Counted from the stretch's first letter, positions 30,601 through 39,586 are shown. The stretch: 64,000 bases of DNA from Flammeovirga pacifica (GCF_000807855.2 NZ_JRYR02000001.1:1295881-1359880); one strand, 5' to 3'. Notes: a model not told the origin generated them from the letters alone. Numbers and translations are program-made.

Positions 30601-33437
30601 GGAGCAGTAGCTGAATTACTAAAGTATACAGAGAAAGTACCTGTTTTAGACACTAAAACGAAATCAGTACCTTCCATCCCTGCCCAATAATCACCATCAA
30701 ATCCTGAAATACCAGAAGATGCAATAGTGACAGCAGGTTCAACAGCATCGAATGAATGTGTTACTTTACTTAATAAATCAACATACCAACTTGGTTGACC
30801 ATTATTCGAATTGAATGAGAATTGATACAATCCTTTGTTTGACAAATCCCAATTGATTGTAAAATCTCTCATACTACTTAAGTCAGGTCCTCCCTCTCCT
30901 AATACATGAATATTTTTATAAGCTGTATGTCCTGTAGACGCTAGCGCCGTTGCTAATGGAGTTCCGAAATTACAATCAAAACTACCGTCATTTACAGAAA
31001 TCACTTTTGAAGTAGCATCTGTTTTACCTGAAAGGTTAGACACCGTTAAAGTCACAGTAAATTCACCTACGGCATCAAAAACAGTTGAAACAGTACGACC
31101 ATTACCGACAGAACCATTCCCAAAGTCCCATGAATAAGTCAATGTTTCATCATTTGGATCTATTGAGGCAGATGCATCAAATAAAACGTCTAGAGGTAGT
31201 GTTCCTCCTGTAGTAGATGCAACAAATGCAGCAATTGGAGGTGCATTAGGGTCCAAAACAGTCACTACTTCAGTCATTGGAGTTGATACATTTTCTCCAT
31301 CGCTTACCGTTAAAGAAACTGTGTAAACACCAGGTTCTGTGTAAGAAGTGGATGGATTAACAAGAGAAGAAGAAGTTCCGTTACCAAAATCCCAAGAATA
31401 AGTAATAGGATCTTCATTCGGATCTGAAGACATTGATGCATCAAAATTCACAGTTAAAGGAGCAACACCTTGATTAACATCCATAGTGAACTTAGCAACT
31501 GGAGTTCCTCCTCCATTAGGTTCTGAACCAAATACTAATACACCATTATCATACACTGGAATTCTTGGTGATTCATCTTCCGAGTCTAAACCAAATGCAG
31601 ACCAGTCATTAGAAGTATCATAAGGAACACCATTAGCAACTCTAAAGTTAACCTGTACATCTCTACGGAAAGCAGGATCACCAATTGGAGCAATTTGTTC
31701 ACCAGCTAATGAAATTTCTGCGTAGTAGATATTATTAGCAGCATCCCAAGCTGCAACCGTCATAGAACTTTCTCCTTGAACAGAGTTTAATTCCGGTTGA
31801 TAGTCAGCAATCGTATAACCTTCTGCTACTCCTTCCGAAATATCAAAGAAATAGCGGAACGATAATTTATCCGTCACTCTTGAAGGCCAAGCAGTTCTAT
31901 TTTGAACCAATACTCTGATAGTACTTCCTGATGCGTTATTACTATTAAATTTAGAAAATGTTCTAATTTCAGCACGAGTTGGCACTTCTGGAATTGGAAA
32001 ATCTGCTAGCGGCTCTCCGCCAAACTCTTGATACATTCTAGCAAGAGCACCTGTAAAACATGCATTATAATCACATGCTACTTCGTTAGCCACATAATCA
32101 GAACGATCATCTACAAATTGATCATTTGGCTCACCCGGACCACCTACTAAAGCACCATACAAAGTATGACTTGGATCTATTGGATTATTTAACAGATTAT
32201 TTGCCCATGCACCATGTGCTGATCTATGATGAGGATTATAAGCAGGGTTATTACCATAACCTACCATAAAACTTCTGTTAATTGGATTATCACCTAATGC
32301 ATAATTAATTTGGTTAACTGCAAAATCATGATACTTCGTCTTTTTCTCTGCAGTTGTTGCTACATTATCACTATAGATAAAAGCAATTAAAGCTGTATTC
32401 GAACTATGTCTCAATGATCCCCATTGCATTAAATGAGCCTGCCCTCCTGGGCTGTAAGGAATTCTATCACCTTCAAAACCGTCAGTCCAATAATCAAGAT
32501 GTCTTTCAGCATCTGTTTTATATTCTGCTTTTCCTGTGAGTTCAGACATTAAAACATAAATACCATATGCTTTATCATCCCAAGCTAAACCCCATTTATA
32601 AGCCTTCATAGAAGTTTGTCCCTCATTTGATAAATTAGGATATTCTAATTCAGCTTTAGCTAAATAATCAGCATTACCTGTAGCTTTATATAACCAAGCA
32701 GCACCCCAAACTAATTCGTCTTGGTATCCGCTGAAAGAGCGATAAAAACCAGCTGCATCAGTAATTGATTCAGAATATACACCTCTATAATTATCTGCAA
32801 AAGCATATAATTCTTCAGCATGCTTTAGTAATAAAGCACTGTAAGTTGGATCAGATTCTTTAAAAACAATACTACAAGCTGATAAAGCAGCAGCTGTTTC
32901 TGCAGCAAGGTCAGAACCTGGATTTGCAGCATCAATTTTATATGCTGGTCTACCCATTGTCATCACCTCTGGAGAGCCCCAATAAGCATGATCAGGTCCA
33001 CCTGCTCCAACTTGTCCATAAAACTCATTTGGACCTGTATGGCATTTTATGAAATAGTCTGTAACGAATCGAAGATTACGTTTCATAGCGTCTAACTGAC
33101 CACTTTGTCTGTAGGCATCTTCATATTCAACGACACCCCAAGCTAACGTAGTGACACTAAATGCCATAGGGAAGCCAAATTTCACATGGTCACCGGCGTC
33201 GTACCACCCTCCGGTTAAATCAATACCTACATCAGATCCGTCATTTAATGCCGAATCATCTCTCCAGGTAACTCTATTCCAATCTGGCAATTTACCAGAC
33301 TGTTGCGCTTCGTAAAAGAAAATTGATTTTTGCAATGCTTCACCGTATCGGTGCTGAGCAAAAATAGTAGAAGTAGGAATGGAGGCCCACAGCAGAATTA
33401 TCAATAACTGCCTCCAGAAAATGTTGTTATGTATCAT
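27624..33437 (-). CDS. Multidomain secreted cellulase: GH9, CBM3, PKD, duplicated module, PKD, GH48, T9SS signal
   Basis: This 1937-residue protein combines two cellulases. After a signal peptide (1-28), residues 29-475 are GH9, with base aspartates D80/D83 in GWYDAGDHVKF, H408 in RSAHGAW and acid E452 in YVANEVACDYNA. Residues 486-640 resemble CBM3 (VQNRTAWPSRVTDKLSFRYF), as in GH9-CBM3c endo-processive enzymes. PKD domains follow at about 645-728 and 733-815 (SWDFGNG). Two copies of an unrecognised module lie at 820-948 and 968-1094. A third PKD is at about 1107-1190, then GH48 at 1201-1830 with acid E1247 in DHGHESTSE. A T9SS type A sorting domain ends it (1856-1937, SPNPTNGNLTL). It should be secreted and surface-attached, attacking crystalline cellulose. 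The layout recalls CelA of Caldicellulosiruptor, of which it appears to be a Bacteroidota analogue. Confidence 0.95.
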   Translation of the reverse strand: MIHNNIFWRQLLIILLWASIPTSTIFAQHRYGEALQKSIFFYEAQQSGKLPDWNRVTWRDDSALNDGSDVGIDLTGGWYDAGDHVKFGFPMAFSVTTLAWGVVEYEDAYRQSGQLDAMKRNLRFVTDYFIKCHTGPNEFYGQVGAGGPDHAYWGSPEVMTMGRPAYKIDAANPGSDLAAETAAALSACSIVFKESDPTYSALLLKHAEELYAFADNYRGVYSESITDAAGFYRSFSGYQDELVWGAAWLYKATGNADYLAKAELEYPNLSNEGQTSMKAYKWGLAWDDKAYGIYVLMSELTGKAEYKTDAERHLDYWTDGFEGDRIPYSPGGQAHLMQWGSLRHSSNTALIAFIYSDNVATTAEKKTKYHDFAVNQINYALGDNPINRSFMVGYGNNPAYNPHHRSAHGAWANNLLNNPIDPSHTLYGALVGGPGEPNDQFVDDRSDYVANEVACDYNACFTGALARMYQEFGGEPLADFPIPEVPTRAEIRTFSKFNSNNASGSTIRVLVQNRTAWPSRVTDKLSFRYFFDISEGVAEGYTIADYQPELNSVQGESSMTVAAWDAANNIYYAEISLAGEQIAPIGDPAFRRDVQVNFRVANGVPYDTSNDWSAFGLDSEDESPRIPVYDNGVLVFGSEPNGGGTPVAKFTMDVNQGVAPLTVNFDASMSSDPNEDPITYSWDFGNGTSSSLVNPSTSYTEPGVYTVSLTVSDGENVSTPMTEVVTVLDPNAPPIAAFVASTTGGTLPLDVLFDASASIDPNDETLTYSWDFGNGSVGNGRTVSTVFDAVGEFTVTLTVSNLSGKTDATSKVISVNDGSFDCNFGTPLATALASTGHTAYKNIHVLGEGGPDLSSMRDFTINWDLSNKGLYQFSFNSNNGQPSWYVDLLSKVTHSFDAVEPAVTIASSGISGFDGDYWAGMEGTDFVLVSKTGTFSVYFSNSATAPNCGGAVAAASSMRSMSLMATSDCSFGAPQAGAFESTGHTAYKNIYVLGGGGPDLSNMRDFTINWDLANKGLYQFSFNSKNGQPSWYVDLLSKVTSSLDVAEPSVSISGSGITGFDGDYWVTSDQDNFVMVSKTGGFTIYFSTTSTAPDCDGGTNPPNENTPPVANIFADATVGNIPFVVSFDGSSSTDVDGDTLSYAWDFGDGNVGEGVSATHTYTIVGDYDVTLTVSDTKGGSDQAIITISAKKDDVIVNPPTTDNEYIQRFVEMRSKYLDPKNGYFSPEGSPHHSVETLIVEAPDHGHESTSELYSYWMWLEAMHGRITGDWEPLQEVWRKTEQFIIPTAEDQPTNSAYDPSSPAAYAPEFAEPNLYPAPLDFTNPVKGDYVSAELEAAYGNPHIYQMHWLLDNDNFYGFGNRGDGVSAPSYINTFQRGEQESVFETVPHPSWEAFNWGSENGFLPLFTQDNSYSTQWRYTSAPDADARAVQVMYWAYEYAKEQGVSLSNLDLDKASKMGDYLRLAMFDKYFKPLGAQDPSATSQTSYDNVHYLMSWYMSWGGATDASAAWAFRIGASHCHFGYQNPVAAYALSQVEELKPVSANGVKDWSASLDRQLEFYTWLQSAEGGIAGGATNSWNGDYSAYPAGKSTFYEMAYDENPVYHDPGSGGWFGWQVWSMERIAELYYINNDPRAKALITKWAKWAVNETVLVGENDFDIPAGLEWTGEPDTWNAVNPGDNANLHVTVTSYNQDLGVAASLAKTLIYYAAATEKHATLDTAAQYLAKEILDRMWVTYRDDKGVASLEERADFARIFEQEVYVPDTFVGTLPNGATIQTGVKFLDIRPQYKEDPEFAKLESAYLAGEAYSQRYHRGWAQIEVALANAEYGFFFGEDSVSSNASATRFAIRTPERSIAEPTILASPNPTNGNLTLATNFNLSNVTVRIYNTMGHIFREATFSTDGSQSVSLSVNDIPRGAYIVELTNIETKEVLRTKIIKQ
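30156..30980 (-). repeat. Tandem duplication inside the cellulase gene
   Basis: Two segments, 30594-30980 and 30156-30536, encode modules of about 128 residues that are nearly identical over STGHTAYKNI, GGPDLS-MRDFTINWDL and GLYQFSFNS-NGQPSWYVDL. They are joined by a short Ser/Met/Ala linker. The high identity indicates a recent duplication. Confidence 0.9.
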
Positions 33438-33880
33438 TTAATTAATCAAATAAATAGTTAAGTAAAAATTCATTGGCAGTATTTCTCTTTTCACTTACTC
33501 ACGATGAGGCGCCTTCATCAAATCGAATTAGTGATTTTTGAAATACTTATTATTCATTTACATTGAATACAAGAGAATAAAGTTTCTAGCTTATGAGAAT
33601 AATTGTTTTAGTTTTTGCCGTAAAATCATTTAATACATTTATGTAGTTTATCCATAACATATTATTTCCATGTACATAGCTAGTTTATTTTGGTTTTATT
33701 TTTAAACTGTGATCAATATTGAATTTATTTGATCATGTGTCAATTATTCCTAATTCTTTTTTTACTTTATTTTTACGTCATTATTTCTACTTAAATATAT
33801 AAGTATTTAATAAACAGGTATTTACGATTTTATATGTAAGATTTATAATTTCGATTAAATTTTAATCAAAATGATTTCAT
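33438..33880. other. Intergenic region upstream of the cellulase gene
   Basis: About 440 bases, very AT-rich, with no open frame or RNA gene seen. It should contain the promoter and any control sites of the cellulase gene; no exact TAnnTTTG box was found on the minus strand close to its start. Confidence 0.6.
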
Positions 33881-33916
33881 AAAAAAAGGTGTTGAAATAA
33901 ATCAACACCTTTTTTA
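33881..33916. terminator. Bidirectional-looking terminator after acs
   Basis: AGGTGTTGA (33887-33895) and TCAACACCT (33902-33910) form a perfect stem with a 6-base loop, flanked by an A-run on the left and a T-run on the right. It ends the leftward acs transcript. Confidence 0.9.
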
Positions 33917-33917
33917 T

Positions 33918-35843
33918 TTATGCTTTGACTTGATCGTCCTTGACGACCCCTTCTTTTATTGCTTCCACAATGGAAGGATCTAATAGTGTTGAAGTATCTC
34001 CGAAATTATCCGTCTGACCTTCTGCTATTTTCCTTAAAATTCTACGCATAATTTTACCTGATCTTGTTTTAGGTAATCCCCTCACAATTTGTACTTTTTC
34101 AGGCTTTGCAATTTTACCAATCTTCTCAATTACCACTGCAAGAATTTCATCCTTAAGCTCGGTGATTGTTGAGAATTCTAGTTCATCAGAATCACAAACA
34201 ACATAGGCATAGATACCCTGACCTTTGATCTCATGAGGATACCCCACAACAGCAGACTCGATAACCGCTTTATGCATATTGATCGCATTTTCTACCTCAG
34301 CGGTACCAATTCTATGACCAGAAATATTCATCACATCATCCACACGACCCATAATTCTATAGTATCCGTCTTCATCACGTCTACAACCGTCTCCGGTGAA
34401 GTATAAACCTTTGAATGTTGAGAAATAAGTATCCTTACATCTTTGATGATCTCCCCATGTAGTTCTTAACATTGAAGGCCAAGGATATTTAATACATAAG
34501 TTTCCTTTCACGCCTTTTCCTTCAATTTCATTACCATCAGAATCAACCAAAATAGGTTGAACACCTGGTAATGGTAAAGTAGCGTAAGTAGGTTTTGTTG
34601 GTATAACACCTGCTATTGGAGAAATCATAATACCACCCGTTTCCGTTTGCCACCAAGTATCAACAATAGGACATTGCCTTTTACCGATATGCTGATGATA
34701 CCATTCCCATGCCTCTCGGTTAATAGGCTCACCAACGGTACCAAGCACTCTTAAACTATCTAATTTATATAATTCAACATACTCCAAGCCTTGAGCCATT
34801 AATGCTCTAATTGCTGTAGGTGCAGTATAGAAAATATTCACTTTTAGACGATCAACGATTCTCCAGAACCTTCCTGCATCTGGAAAAGTAGGAATACCTT
34901 CAAACATTACTGATGTTGCTCCCTCTAATAAAGGACCATATACAATGTATGAATGACCAGTAATCCATCCAATATCGGCAGTACACCAATAGATGTCATT
35001 TTCTTGGTATTGGAATACATTTCTGAATGTATACCAAGTATAAACCATATACCCGCCTGTAGAGTGCACTACTCCTTTCGGCTTTCCTGTTGAACCAGAT
35101 GTATAAAGAATAAATAAAGGATCTTCAGAATCCATTACCTCTGGATCACAAGTATTAGGTACAGACTGGATTTCATCATGCCAATACACATCTCTTTGAT
35201 CATCCATTTTGACATCAGCGCCTGTGCGTTGATATACAATTACCTTCTCCACATCCTCACATTGGAACAATGCTTCGTCTGCAATTTGTTTTAACTCAAC
35301 TACTTTGTTACCACGTGGCCCTTGATCTGCTGTAATTAAGATTTTCGCACCTGCATCATTGATTCTATCTGCTAATGCTTGAGCAGAAAACCCACCAAAG
35401 ATAACAGAGTGTATAGCTCCAATTCTAGCACAAGCTAAAACTGCAATAGCTAATTCAGGTACCATAGGCATATAAAGACATACTCTATCTCCTTTTTGGA
35501 CACCGTTTCTCTTCAGTACATTAGCAAATAAACATACTTGCTCATGCAATTCTTTGTAGGTGAAAATTCTGTCTTTTTCATGAGGATCATTCGCTACCCA
35601 ATGAATAGCGGTTTTATCCCCTCTTGATAGTAGATGTCTATCAAGACAGTTCTCTGTGATGTTTAGCTTACCATTAAGGTACCATTGTACATTGTAGTTG
35701 TCGAAGTCATATTCAACAGTTTTGTCCCATTTCTTTCGCCAAACAAATTGTTCGGCTACTTCTGACCAAAAGCGTTCTGGTTCAGACACACTTCTTCGAT
35801 ACGCAACTGCGTAGTCTTCTAGGTTGTTAATTCTGCTAATCAT
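33918..35843 (-). CDS. acs: Acetyl-CoA synthetase
   Basis: Acs activates acetate to acetyl-CoA through acetyl-AMP. Present are the AMP-binding loop YTSGSTGKPKGVVHSTGGY, the substrate-pocket DTWWQTETGGIM, the hinge/adenylate motif YFTGDGCRRDEDGYY, SGHRIGTAEVENA for CoA binding, and the C-terminal TRSGKIMRRILRKIA with the lysine that is regulated by acetylation in the family. At 641 residues it is full length. A zinc-ribbon/HTH protein gene lies 103 bases upstream on the same strand and may regulate it. Confidence 0.96.
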   Translation of the reverse strand: MISRINNLEDYAVAYRRSVSEPERFWSEVAEQFVWRKKWDKTVEYDFDNYNVQWYLNGKLNITENCLDRHLLSRGDKTAIHWVANDPHEKDRIFTYKELHEQVCLFANVLKRNGVQKGDRVCLYMPMVPELAIAVLACARIGAIHSVIFGGFSAQALADRINDAGAKILITADQGPRGNKVVELKQIADEALFQCEDVEKVIVYQRTGADVKMDDQRDVYWHDEIQSVPNTCDPEVMDSEDPLFILYTSGSTGKPKGVVHSTGGYMVYTWYTFRNVFQYQENDIYWCTADIGWITGHSYIVYGPLLEGATSVMFEGIPTFPDAGRFWRIVDRLKVNIFYTAPTAIRALMAQGLEYVELYKLDSLRVLGTVGEPINREAWEWYHQHIGKRQCPIVDTWWQTETGGIMISPIAGVIPTKPTYATLPLPGVQPILVDSDGNEIEGKGVKGNLCIKYPWPSMLRTTWGDHQRCKDTYFSTFKGLYFTGDGCRRDEDGYYRIMGRVDDVMNISGHRIGTAEVENAINMHKAVIESAVVGYPHEIKGQGIYAYVVCDSDELEFSTITELKDEILAVVIEKIGKIAKPEKVQIVRGLPKTRSGKIMRRILRKIAEGQTDNFGDTSTLLDPSIVEAIKEGVVKDDQVKA

Positions 35844-35913
35844 AGTGTTTAATTTGTTATTACTGAAGTTTTTCGGGTTTTAATATATATAGATGAACAA
35901 ACATTGCACACTA

Positions 35914-35923
35914 TATAGCTATA
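35914..35923. promoter_or_regulatory. Palindrome TATAGCTATA in the acs upstream region
   Basis: A perfect 10-base palindrome between the HTH gene and acs. Its core ATAGCTAT recurs at 36434-36441 upstream of the HTH gene, so both could be binding sites of that protein. Chance occurrence in AT-rich DNA is a serious alternative. Confidence 0.3.
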
Positions 35924-35946
35924 CTGATGCTAAAAAAATATAGTCG

Positions 35947-36366
35947 CTATCTTTTTTCCCAGAAAATAACCATATATTTTGATCCAATATTCGTAATCAT
36001 TGAAGTACCTTCTTCTAAATTTTCTTTATTGATGACAAAAGTTAATAGTTCACTATGATTCATCATTTTATATTGAGGCTTATATCCTATTTTTTCCAAT
36101 TTAGGGATATTGTATTTTCTCACCCAATTCATCACAGAAACATGTGAAACACCTAAAATCCTTTCAATTTCTCTATAAGTAACTCCCTCAAGATATAACT
36201 GAAGTGCCTTGATCACAAACTTCAAATCAATCTCGTTACCTAGTTTCTGCACAGTAAAAAAGTAGTTACATTCTTTACATTTATACCTTTGTTTCCCCTT
36301 AAGAACTCCACTTTTAATAATTTTAGTGTCATTACACTTAGGACATACATTTTGTTGGTGTAGCAT
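35947..36366 (-). CDS. InsA-like zinc-ribbon and helix-turn-helix protein, transposase-derived
   Basis: Residues 1-40 form a zinc ribbon with two CxxC pairs (NVCPKCND, YKCKECNYFF) as in the InsA part of IS1/IS1595 transposases. Residues about 55-95 are a helix-turn-helix (LEGVTYREIERILGVSHVSV). The last 45 residues are not a DDE catalytic domain, and no inverted repeats or partner transposase gene are nearby. It is therefore probably a domesticated DNA-binding protein. Its position directly upstream of acs, same strand, suggests a regulator of acetate use; that is inference. Confidence 0.7.
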   Translation of the reverse strand: MLHQQNVCPKCNDTKIIKSGVLKGKQRYKCKECNYFFTVQKLGNEIDLKFVIKALQLYLEGVTYREIERILGVSHVSVMNWVRKYNIPKLEKIGYKPQYKMMNHSELLTFVINKENLEEGTSMITNIGSKYMVIFWEKR

Positions 36367-36679
36367 ATATAGTGAATAGTTATTTTTGTAATAGTAAATT
36401 TAAAATAGGTATGTATTAGATATACAATTTAGCATAGCTATATCTATTTAGCACTATTAATGTAATTTATACACTATTTAATGAATTTTAACAACCTTCA
36501 AGATGTTTTACCATTAATGAATATACTTTATGATCGTTCTTAATTTCTCCATGAAATCAATAGAATTGATGGTTAACTACTCCTCCACATTTTAATGTTG
36601 AAATAGTTAATTGGCCCTATTAAAAAGACATCTCAAATAACTATACTAATTCTAATTGTGAAATTCATAATTCAATCTT
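36367..36679. other. Divergent intergenic region
   Basis: About 310 AT-rich bases between the HTH gene and the DUF5723 gene. It contains the ATAGCTAT palindrome (36434-36441) and the promoter of the rightward gene at its right end. No further gene was found. Confidence 0.6.
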
Positions 36680-36687
36680 TATATTTG
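36680..36687 (+). promoter_or_regulatory. Predicted promoter of the DUF5723 gene, -7 box
   Basis: TATATTTG is an exact TAnnTTTG, 17 bases before the ATG at 36705. ATTG at 36654-36657 lies near the -33 position. Confidence 0.5.
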
Positions 36688-36704
36688 ATGAATACTCTTA
36701 CAAT

Positions 36705-37928
36705 ATGAAGCACCAAAAAGCATATCATCTTCTTATCATTTTTCTATTCTTGATCTTTTCTCCTTTAGTCTTAAAGGCTCAAGAAGAAAGTATTCTATAT
36801 TTTATGAATGATATGCCGCAAAGACAACACCTTAACCCTGCCCACAAGAGTGTATACAAAACTACTTTTGTTTTACCGAGTATGTATGCAAATAATAACT
36901 CTATCATTTTACCTTTTGATGTAATTATAGATGGAGGTGAATTTCCTGGCAATTTTGATTTAAGTAAAATACTCAGTGAACTTAATAAGTTAGAACAAGA
37001 AGAAGACCATGCTGTTCTTGATATAGCAGGAATATACATTACAAACGACAAAGTCGGTATCAGTTTTTTTGCTAGAGAAAAAGCCACCTTCCTATCCTAT
37101 GATCACAAAATATCAACTCCAACTAATTTCAGTAATAGCCAAACAGAAAGTAAAGTACTAGATATCAATCATTATAGAGAATATGGAATAGGATTTAATT
37201 ACAATATTAAAGACCGATTAACCCTAGGGTTTAATGCCAAGTATCTACAAGGTTTAGACAATCTCAAAGTGAGTGGAAGTGAACTTGATAGTACTCAAAA
37301 TACAAATCAAGGAATAGTTTCTTATGAATCGGGTAAAAATGGACATGGTTATGCCTTAGATTTTGGAGCTTCATATCAAATTACTGATCATTGGATGATC
37401 GATATTGCAGTAACCAACTTGGGGCAAATACATTGGGGTGATACTTACCAATACACCGAAATTGATGATCTGTATCCAGTAAGCAATAATGATGATTCTA
37501 ATATTGTTGAAAGTAATGAAAACTTTACCACCTTTCTTCCTATGCAGTTTGTTCTAGGGGGTAGTTATAATTTTGGACACAAATTTTTAATTGGTGCAAC
37601 TGTAGGAGGCGGCTATTACAGGGATATTTTAAACTTAAAGTACTCTGTAAATATGCACAAAAGATTTGCTGATTTCTTAGGCTTAGGAATCAATTACACC
37701 AATGAAGGAACAGGAGTAGAAAAAATTGGAGCATCAGCTTCTATAGGTTTCCCTGGAATTAAAGCTTATGCAATTACTGAAAATGTTTTTGGTGTAGTAG
37801 AACAATGGGATTCTGATAGGTCATTAATGGTTAGAATTGGTGTAAATCTTAACTTCGGGTATGTAAAGCAAAACTATCTCAACAAAAAAGAAACTAGAGC
37901 AAGTAAAATCATGGAAGCTACTTGGTAA
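36705..37928 (+). CDS. DUF5723-like outer-membrane beta-barrel protein
   Basis: A signal peptide (LLIIFLFLIFSPLVLKAQ) is followed by a sequence typical of Bacteroidota DUF5723 proteins: the early RQHLNPAHKSVYKT segment, alternating beta strands throughout, a central GFNYNIKDRLTLGFNAKYL and repeated Gly-rich strand ends. It probably forms an outer-membrane barrel of about 14 strands. Members are often found with gliding or T9SS genes, but no such gene lies next to it here. Its function is unknown. Confidence 0.7.
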   Translation: MKHQKAYHLLIIFLFLIFSPLVLKAQEESILYFMNDMPQRQHLNPAHKSVYKTTFVLPSMYANNNSIILPFDVIIDGGEFPGNFDLSKILSELNKLEQEEDHAVLDIAGIYITNDKVGISFFAREKATFLSYDHKISTPTNFSNSQTESKVLDINHYREYGIGFNYNIKDRLTLGFNAKYLQGLDNLKVSGSELDSTQNTNQGIVSYESGKNGHGYALDFGASYQITDHWMIDIAVTNLGQIHWGDTYQYTEIDDLYPVSNNDDSNIVESNENFTTFLPMQFVLGGSYNFGHKFLIGATVGGGYYRDILNLKYSVNMHKRFADFLGLGINYTNEGTGVEKIGASASIGFPGIKAYAITENVFGVVEQWDSDRSLMVRIGVNLNFGYVKQNYLNKKETRASKIMEATW

Positions 37929-38252
37929 GGTCTATTCTACCCTGATACTCAAAGACAAACTCAATACTACTTTCCAATTCATGAACAAAATTGATTATAT
38001 CAATCCTTTTATATCACCTATTTTAATTACTACTACTCCTTTATAAAAGCTTTTTAATTATAAATAAACTTGAAAAGTAAACTCCTTTATTAATCATAAA
38101 AAAAATCACATTTCCGAGCACTTTATTATTTATTAATTAATGAGAATTTTGATCAGCTCTATTTCTAATACAAAAGAGGTTAATAAATTAAAACAATAGA
38201 TATATTTAATTTAATATATCTTTCGTCATCATTTTTAATAAAGGATTAAAAT
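37929..38252. other. Intergenic region
   Basis: About 320 AT-rich bases between two rightward genes. No gene, clear terminator or repeat was found apart from the promoter listed next. Confidence 0.6.
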
Positions 38253-38260
38253 TATATTTG
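38253..38260 (+). promoter_or_regulatory. Predicted promoter of the nucleoside transporter, -7 box
   Basis: TATATTTG matches TAnnTTTG exactly and lies 38 bases before the ATG at 38299. Confidence 0.5.
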
Positions 38261-38298
38261 TATTCAATACATTTTATAAAAATATCATTATTTAAAAT

Positions 38299-39552
38299 AT
38301 GAGTTTAAAATTACGCCTAACCATCATGAACTTTTTACAGTTCTTCATTTGGGGGGCTTGGTTGATTACTATTGGAGGCTATTGGTTCCAAAACAAAGGA
38401 TGGTCTGGAGCTGAGTTTGGGGCAATTTTCTCAACTATGGGTATCGCTTCAATATTTATGCCTGCCATTTCTGGAATTTTAGCTGATAGATTTATTGGTG
38501 CTGAAAAATTATTAGGTATTTTCCATCTCATTGGGGCTGTGATTTTATGCCTATTACCTGAGGTTGCTTCTCCATCCATGTTTTTTGTAGTGATGTTAAT
38601 CAATATGATTTTCTACATGCCTACAATTTCTTTATCCATTACTGTTGCTTATTCTGCTTTACAGAAAAATGACATGGATATCGTAAAAGTATACCCTCCT
38701 ATCAGAGTTTGGGGTACTGTAGGATTTATTGTAGCCATGTGGACTGTATCTCTTTTAAAAATTGAAACTTCTGCCGCTCAGTTTTATGTTGCAGCCGCAG
38801 CCTCTGCCTTTCTAGGTGTATATGCTTTCTTTTTACCAAAATGTAACACAAACAATGAGCATACAGATAAATCAATGATCGAAGCTTTAGGACTTGATGC
38901 ATTTAAGCTTTTCAAGCAAAGAAAGATGGCTTTGTTTTTTATCTTCTCTATGTTACTAGGTGCCGCATTGCAATTAACAAATGCATATGGAGATACTTTC
39001 TTACACGATTTTGCTAAAATAGATATATATAAAGACCTTTTGGCTGTAAAATATCCAGCCATCATCATGTCTATATCTCAAGTATCTGAAACTCTTTTCA
39101 TTTTAGCAATTCCATTCTTCTTAAAACGTTTTGGAATTAAAAATGTGATGCTAATGAGTATGTTTGCTTGGGTATTGAGATTTGGTTTATTTGCCATTGG
39201 TGACCCCGGAGATGGACTTGTTTGGATTATCATCTCTTGTATCGTTTATGGTATGGCTTTCGATTTCTTCAATATATCAGGTTCTCTTTATGTTGAATCT
39301 CAAACTGATGAAAAAATCAGAGCTTCTGCTCAAGGGTTATTTATGATGATGACTAATGGGTTTGGTGCTATTTTAGGTAGTTCTGTGTCTGGTGTAATGA
39401 TTGATTATTTTTACAAAGACGAACAAGGGCATTTCTTATGGTCAGAAATTTGGCTTGCATTTGCAATCTATTCACTGGTCGTAGCTATTTTATTTGCGAT
39501 CACGTTTAAACATAAACATGATCCTAAAGAAGTAGAAAATTTTAGTCACTAA
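38299..39552 (+). CDS. NupG-type nucleoside:H+ symporter (MFS)
   Basis: The 417-residue protein has twelve predicted membrane helices. The N terminus (MNFLQFFIWGAWLITIGGYW) and the loop SGILADRFIGAEKLLG are characteristic of the NupG/XapB nucleoside permease branch of the major facilitator superfamily; SASAQGLFMMMTNGFGAILG-like sequence near the C terminus also fits. It should import nucleosides with protons across the inner membrane. It has its own promoter and terminator. Confidence 0.85.
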   Translation: MSLKLRLTIMNFLQFFIWGAWLITIGGYWFQNKGWSGAEFGAIFSTMGIASIFMPAISGILADRFIGAEKLLGIFHLIGAVILCLLPEVASPSMFFVVMLINMIFYMPTISLSITVAYSALQKNDMDIVKVYPPIRVWGTVGFIVAMWTVSLLKIETSAAQFYVAAAASAFLGVYAFFLPKCNTNNEHTDKSMIEALGLDAFKLFKQRKMALFFIFSMLLGAALQLTNAYGDTFLHDFAKIDIYKDLLAVKYPAIIMSISQVSETLFILAIPFFLKRFGIKNVMLMSMFAWVLRFGLFAIGDPGDGLVWIIISCIVYGMAFDFFNISGSLYVESQTDEKIRASAQGLFMMMTNGFGAILGSSVSGVMIDYFYKDEQGHFLWSEIWLAFAIYSLVVAILFAITFKHKHDPKEVENFSH

Positions 39553-39586
39553 AAAAACATCAACCTAATTAAAGGCAACAACTATT

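Noticed and set aside
35947-36366. Complete insertion sequence
   Set aside because: Only an InsA-like DNA-binding part is present; no catalytic gene, inverted repeats or target duplications are visible.
33918-36366. Riboswitch upstream of acs
   Set aside because: The acs upstream region is short and AT-rich, with one 10-base palindrome but no extended conserved structure.
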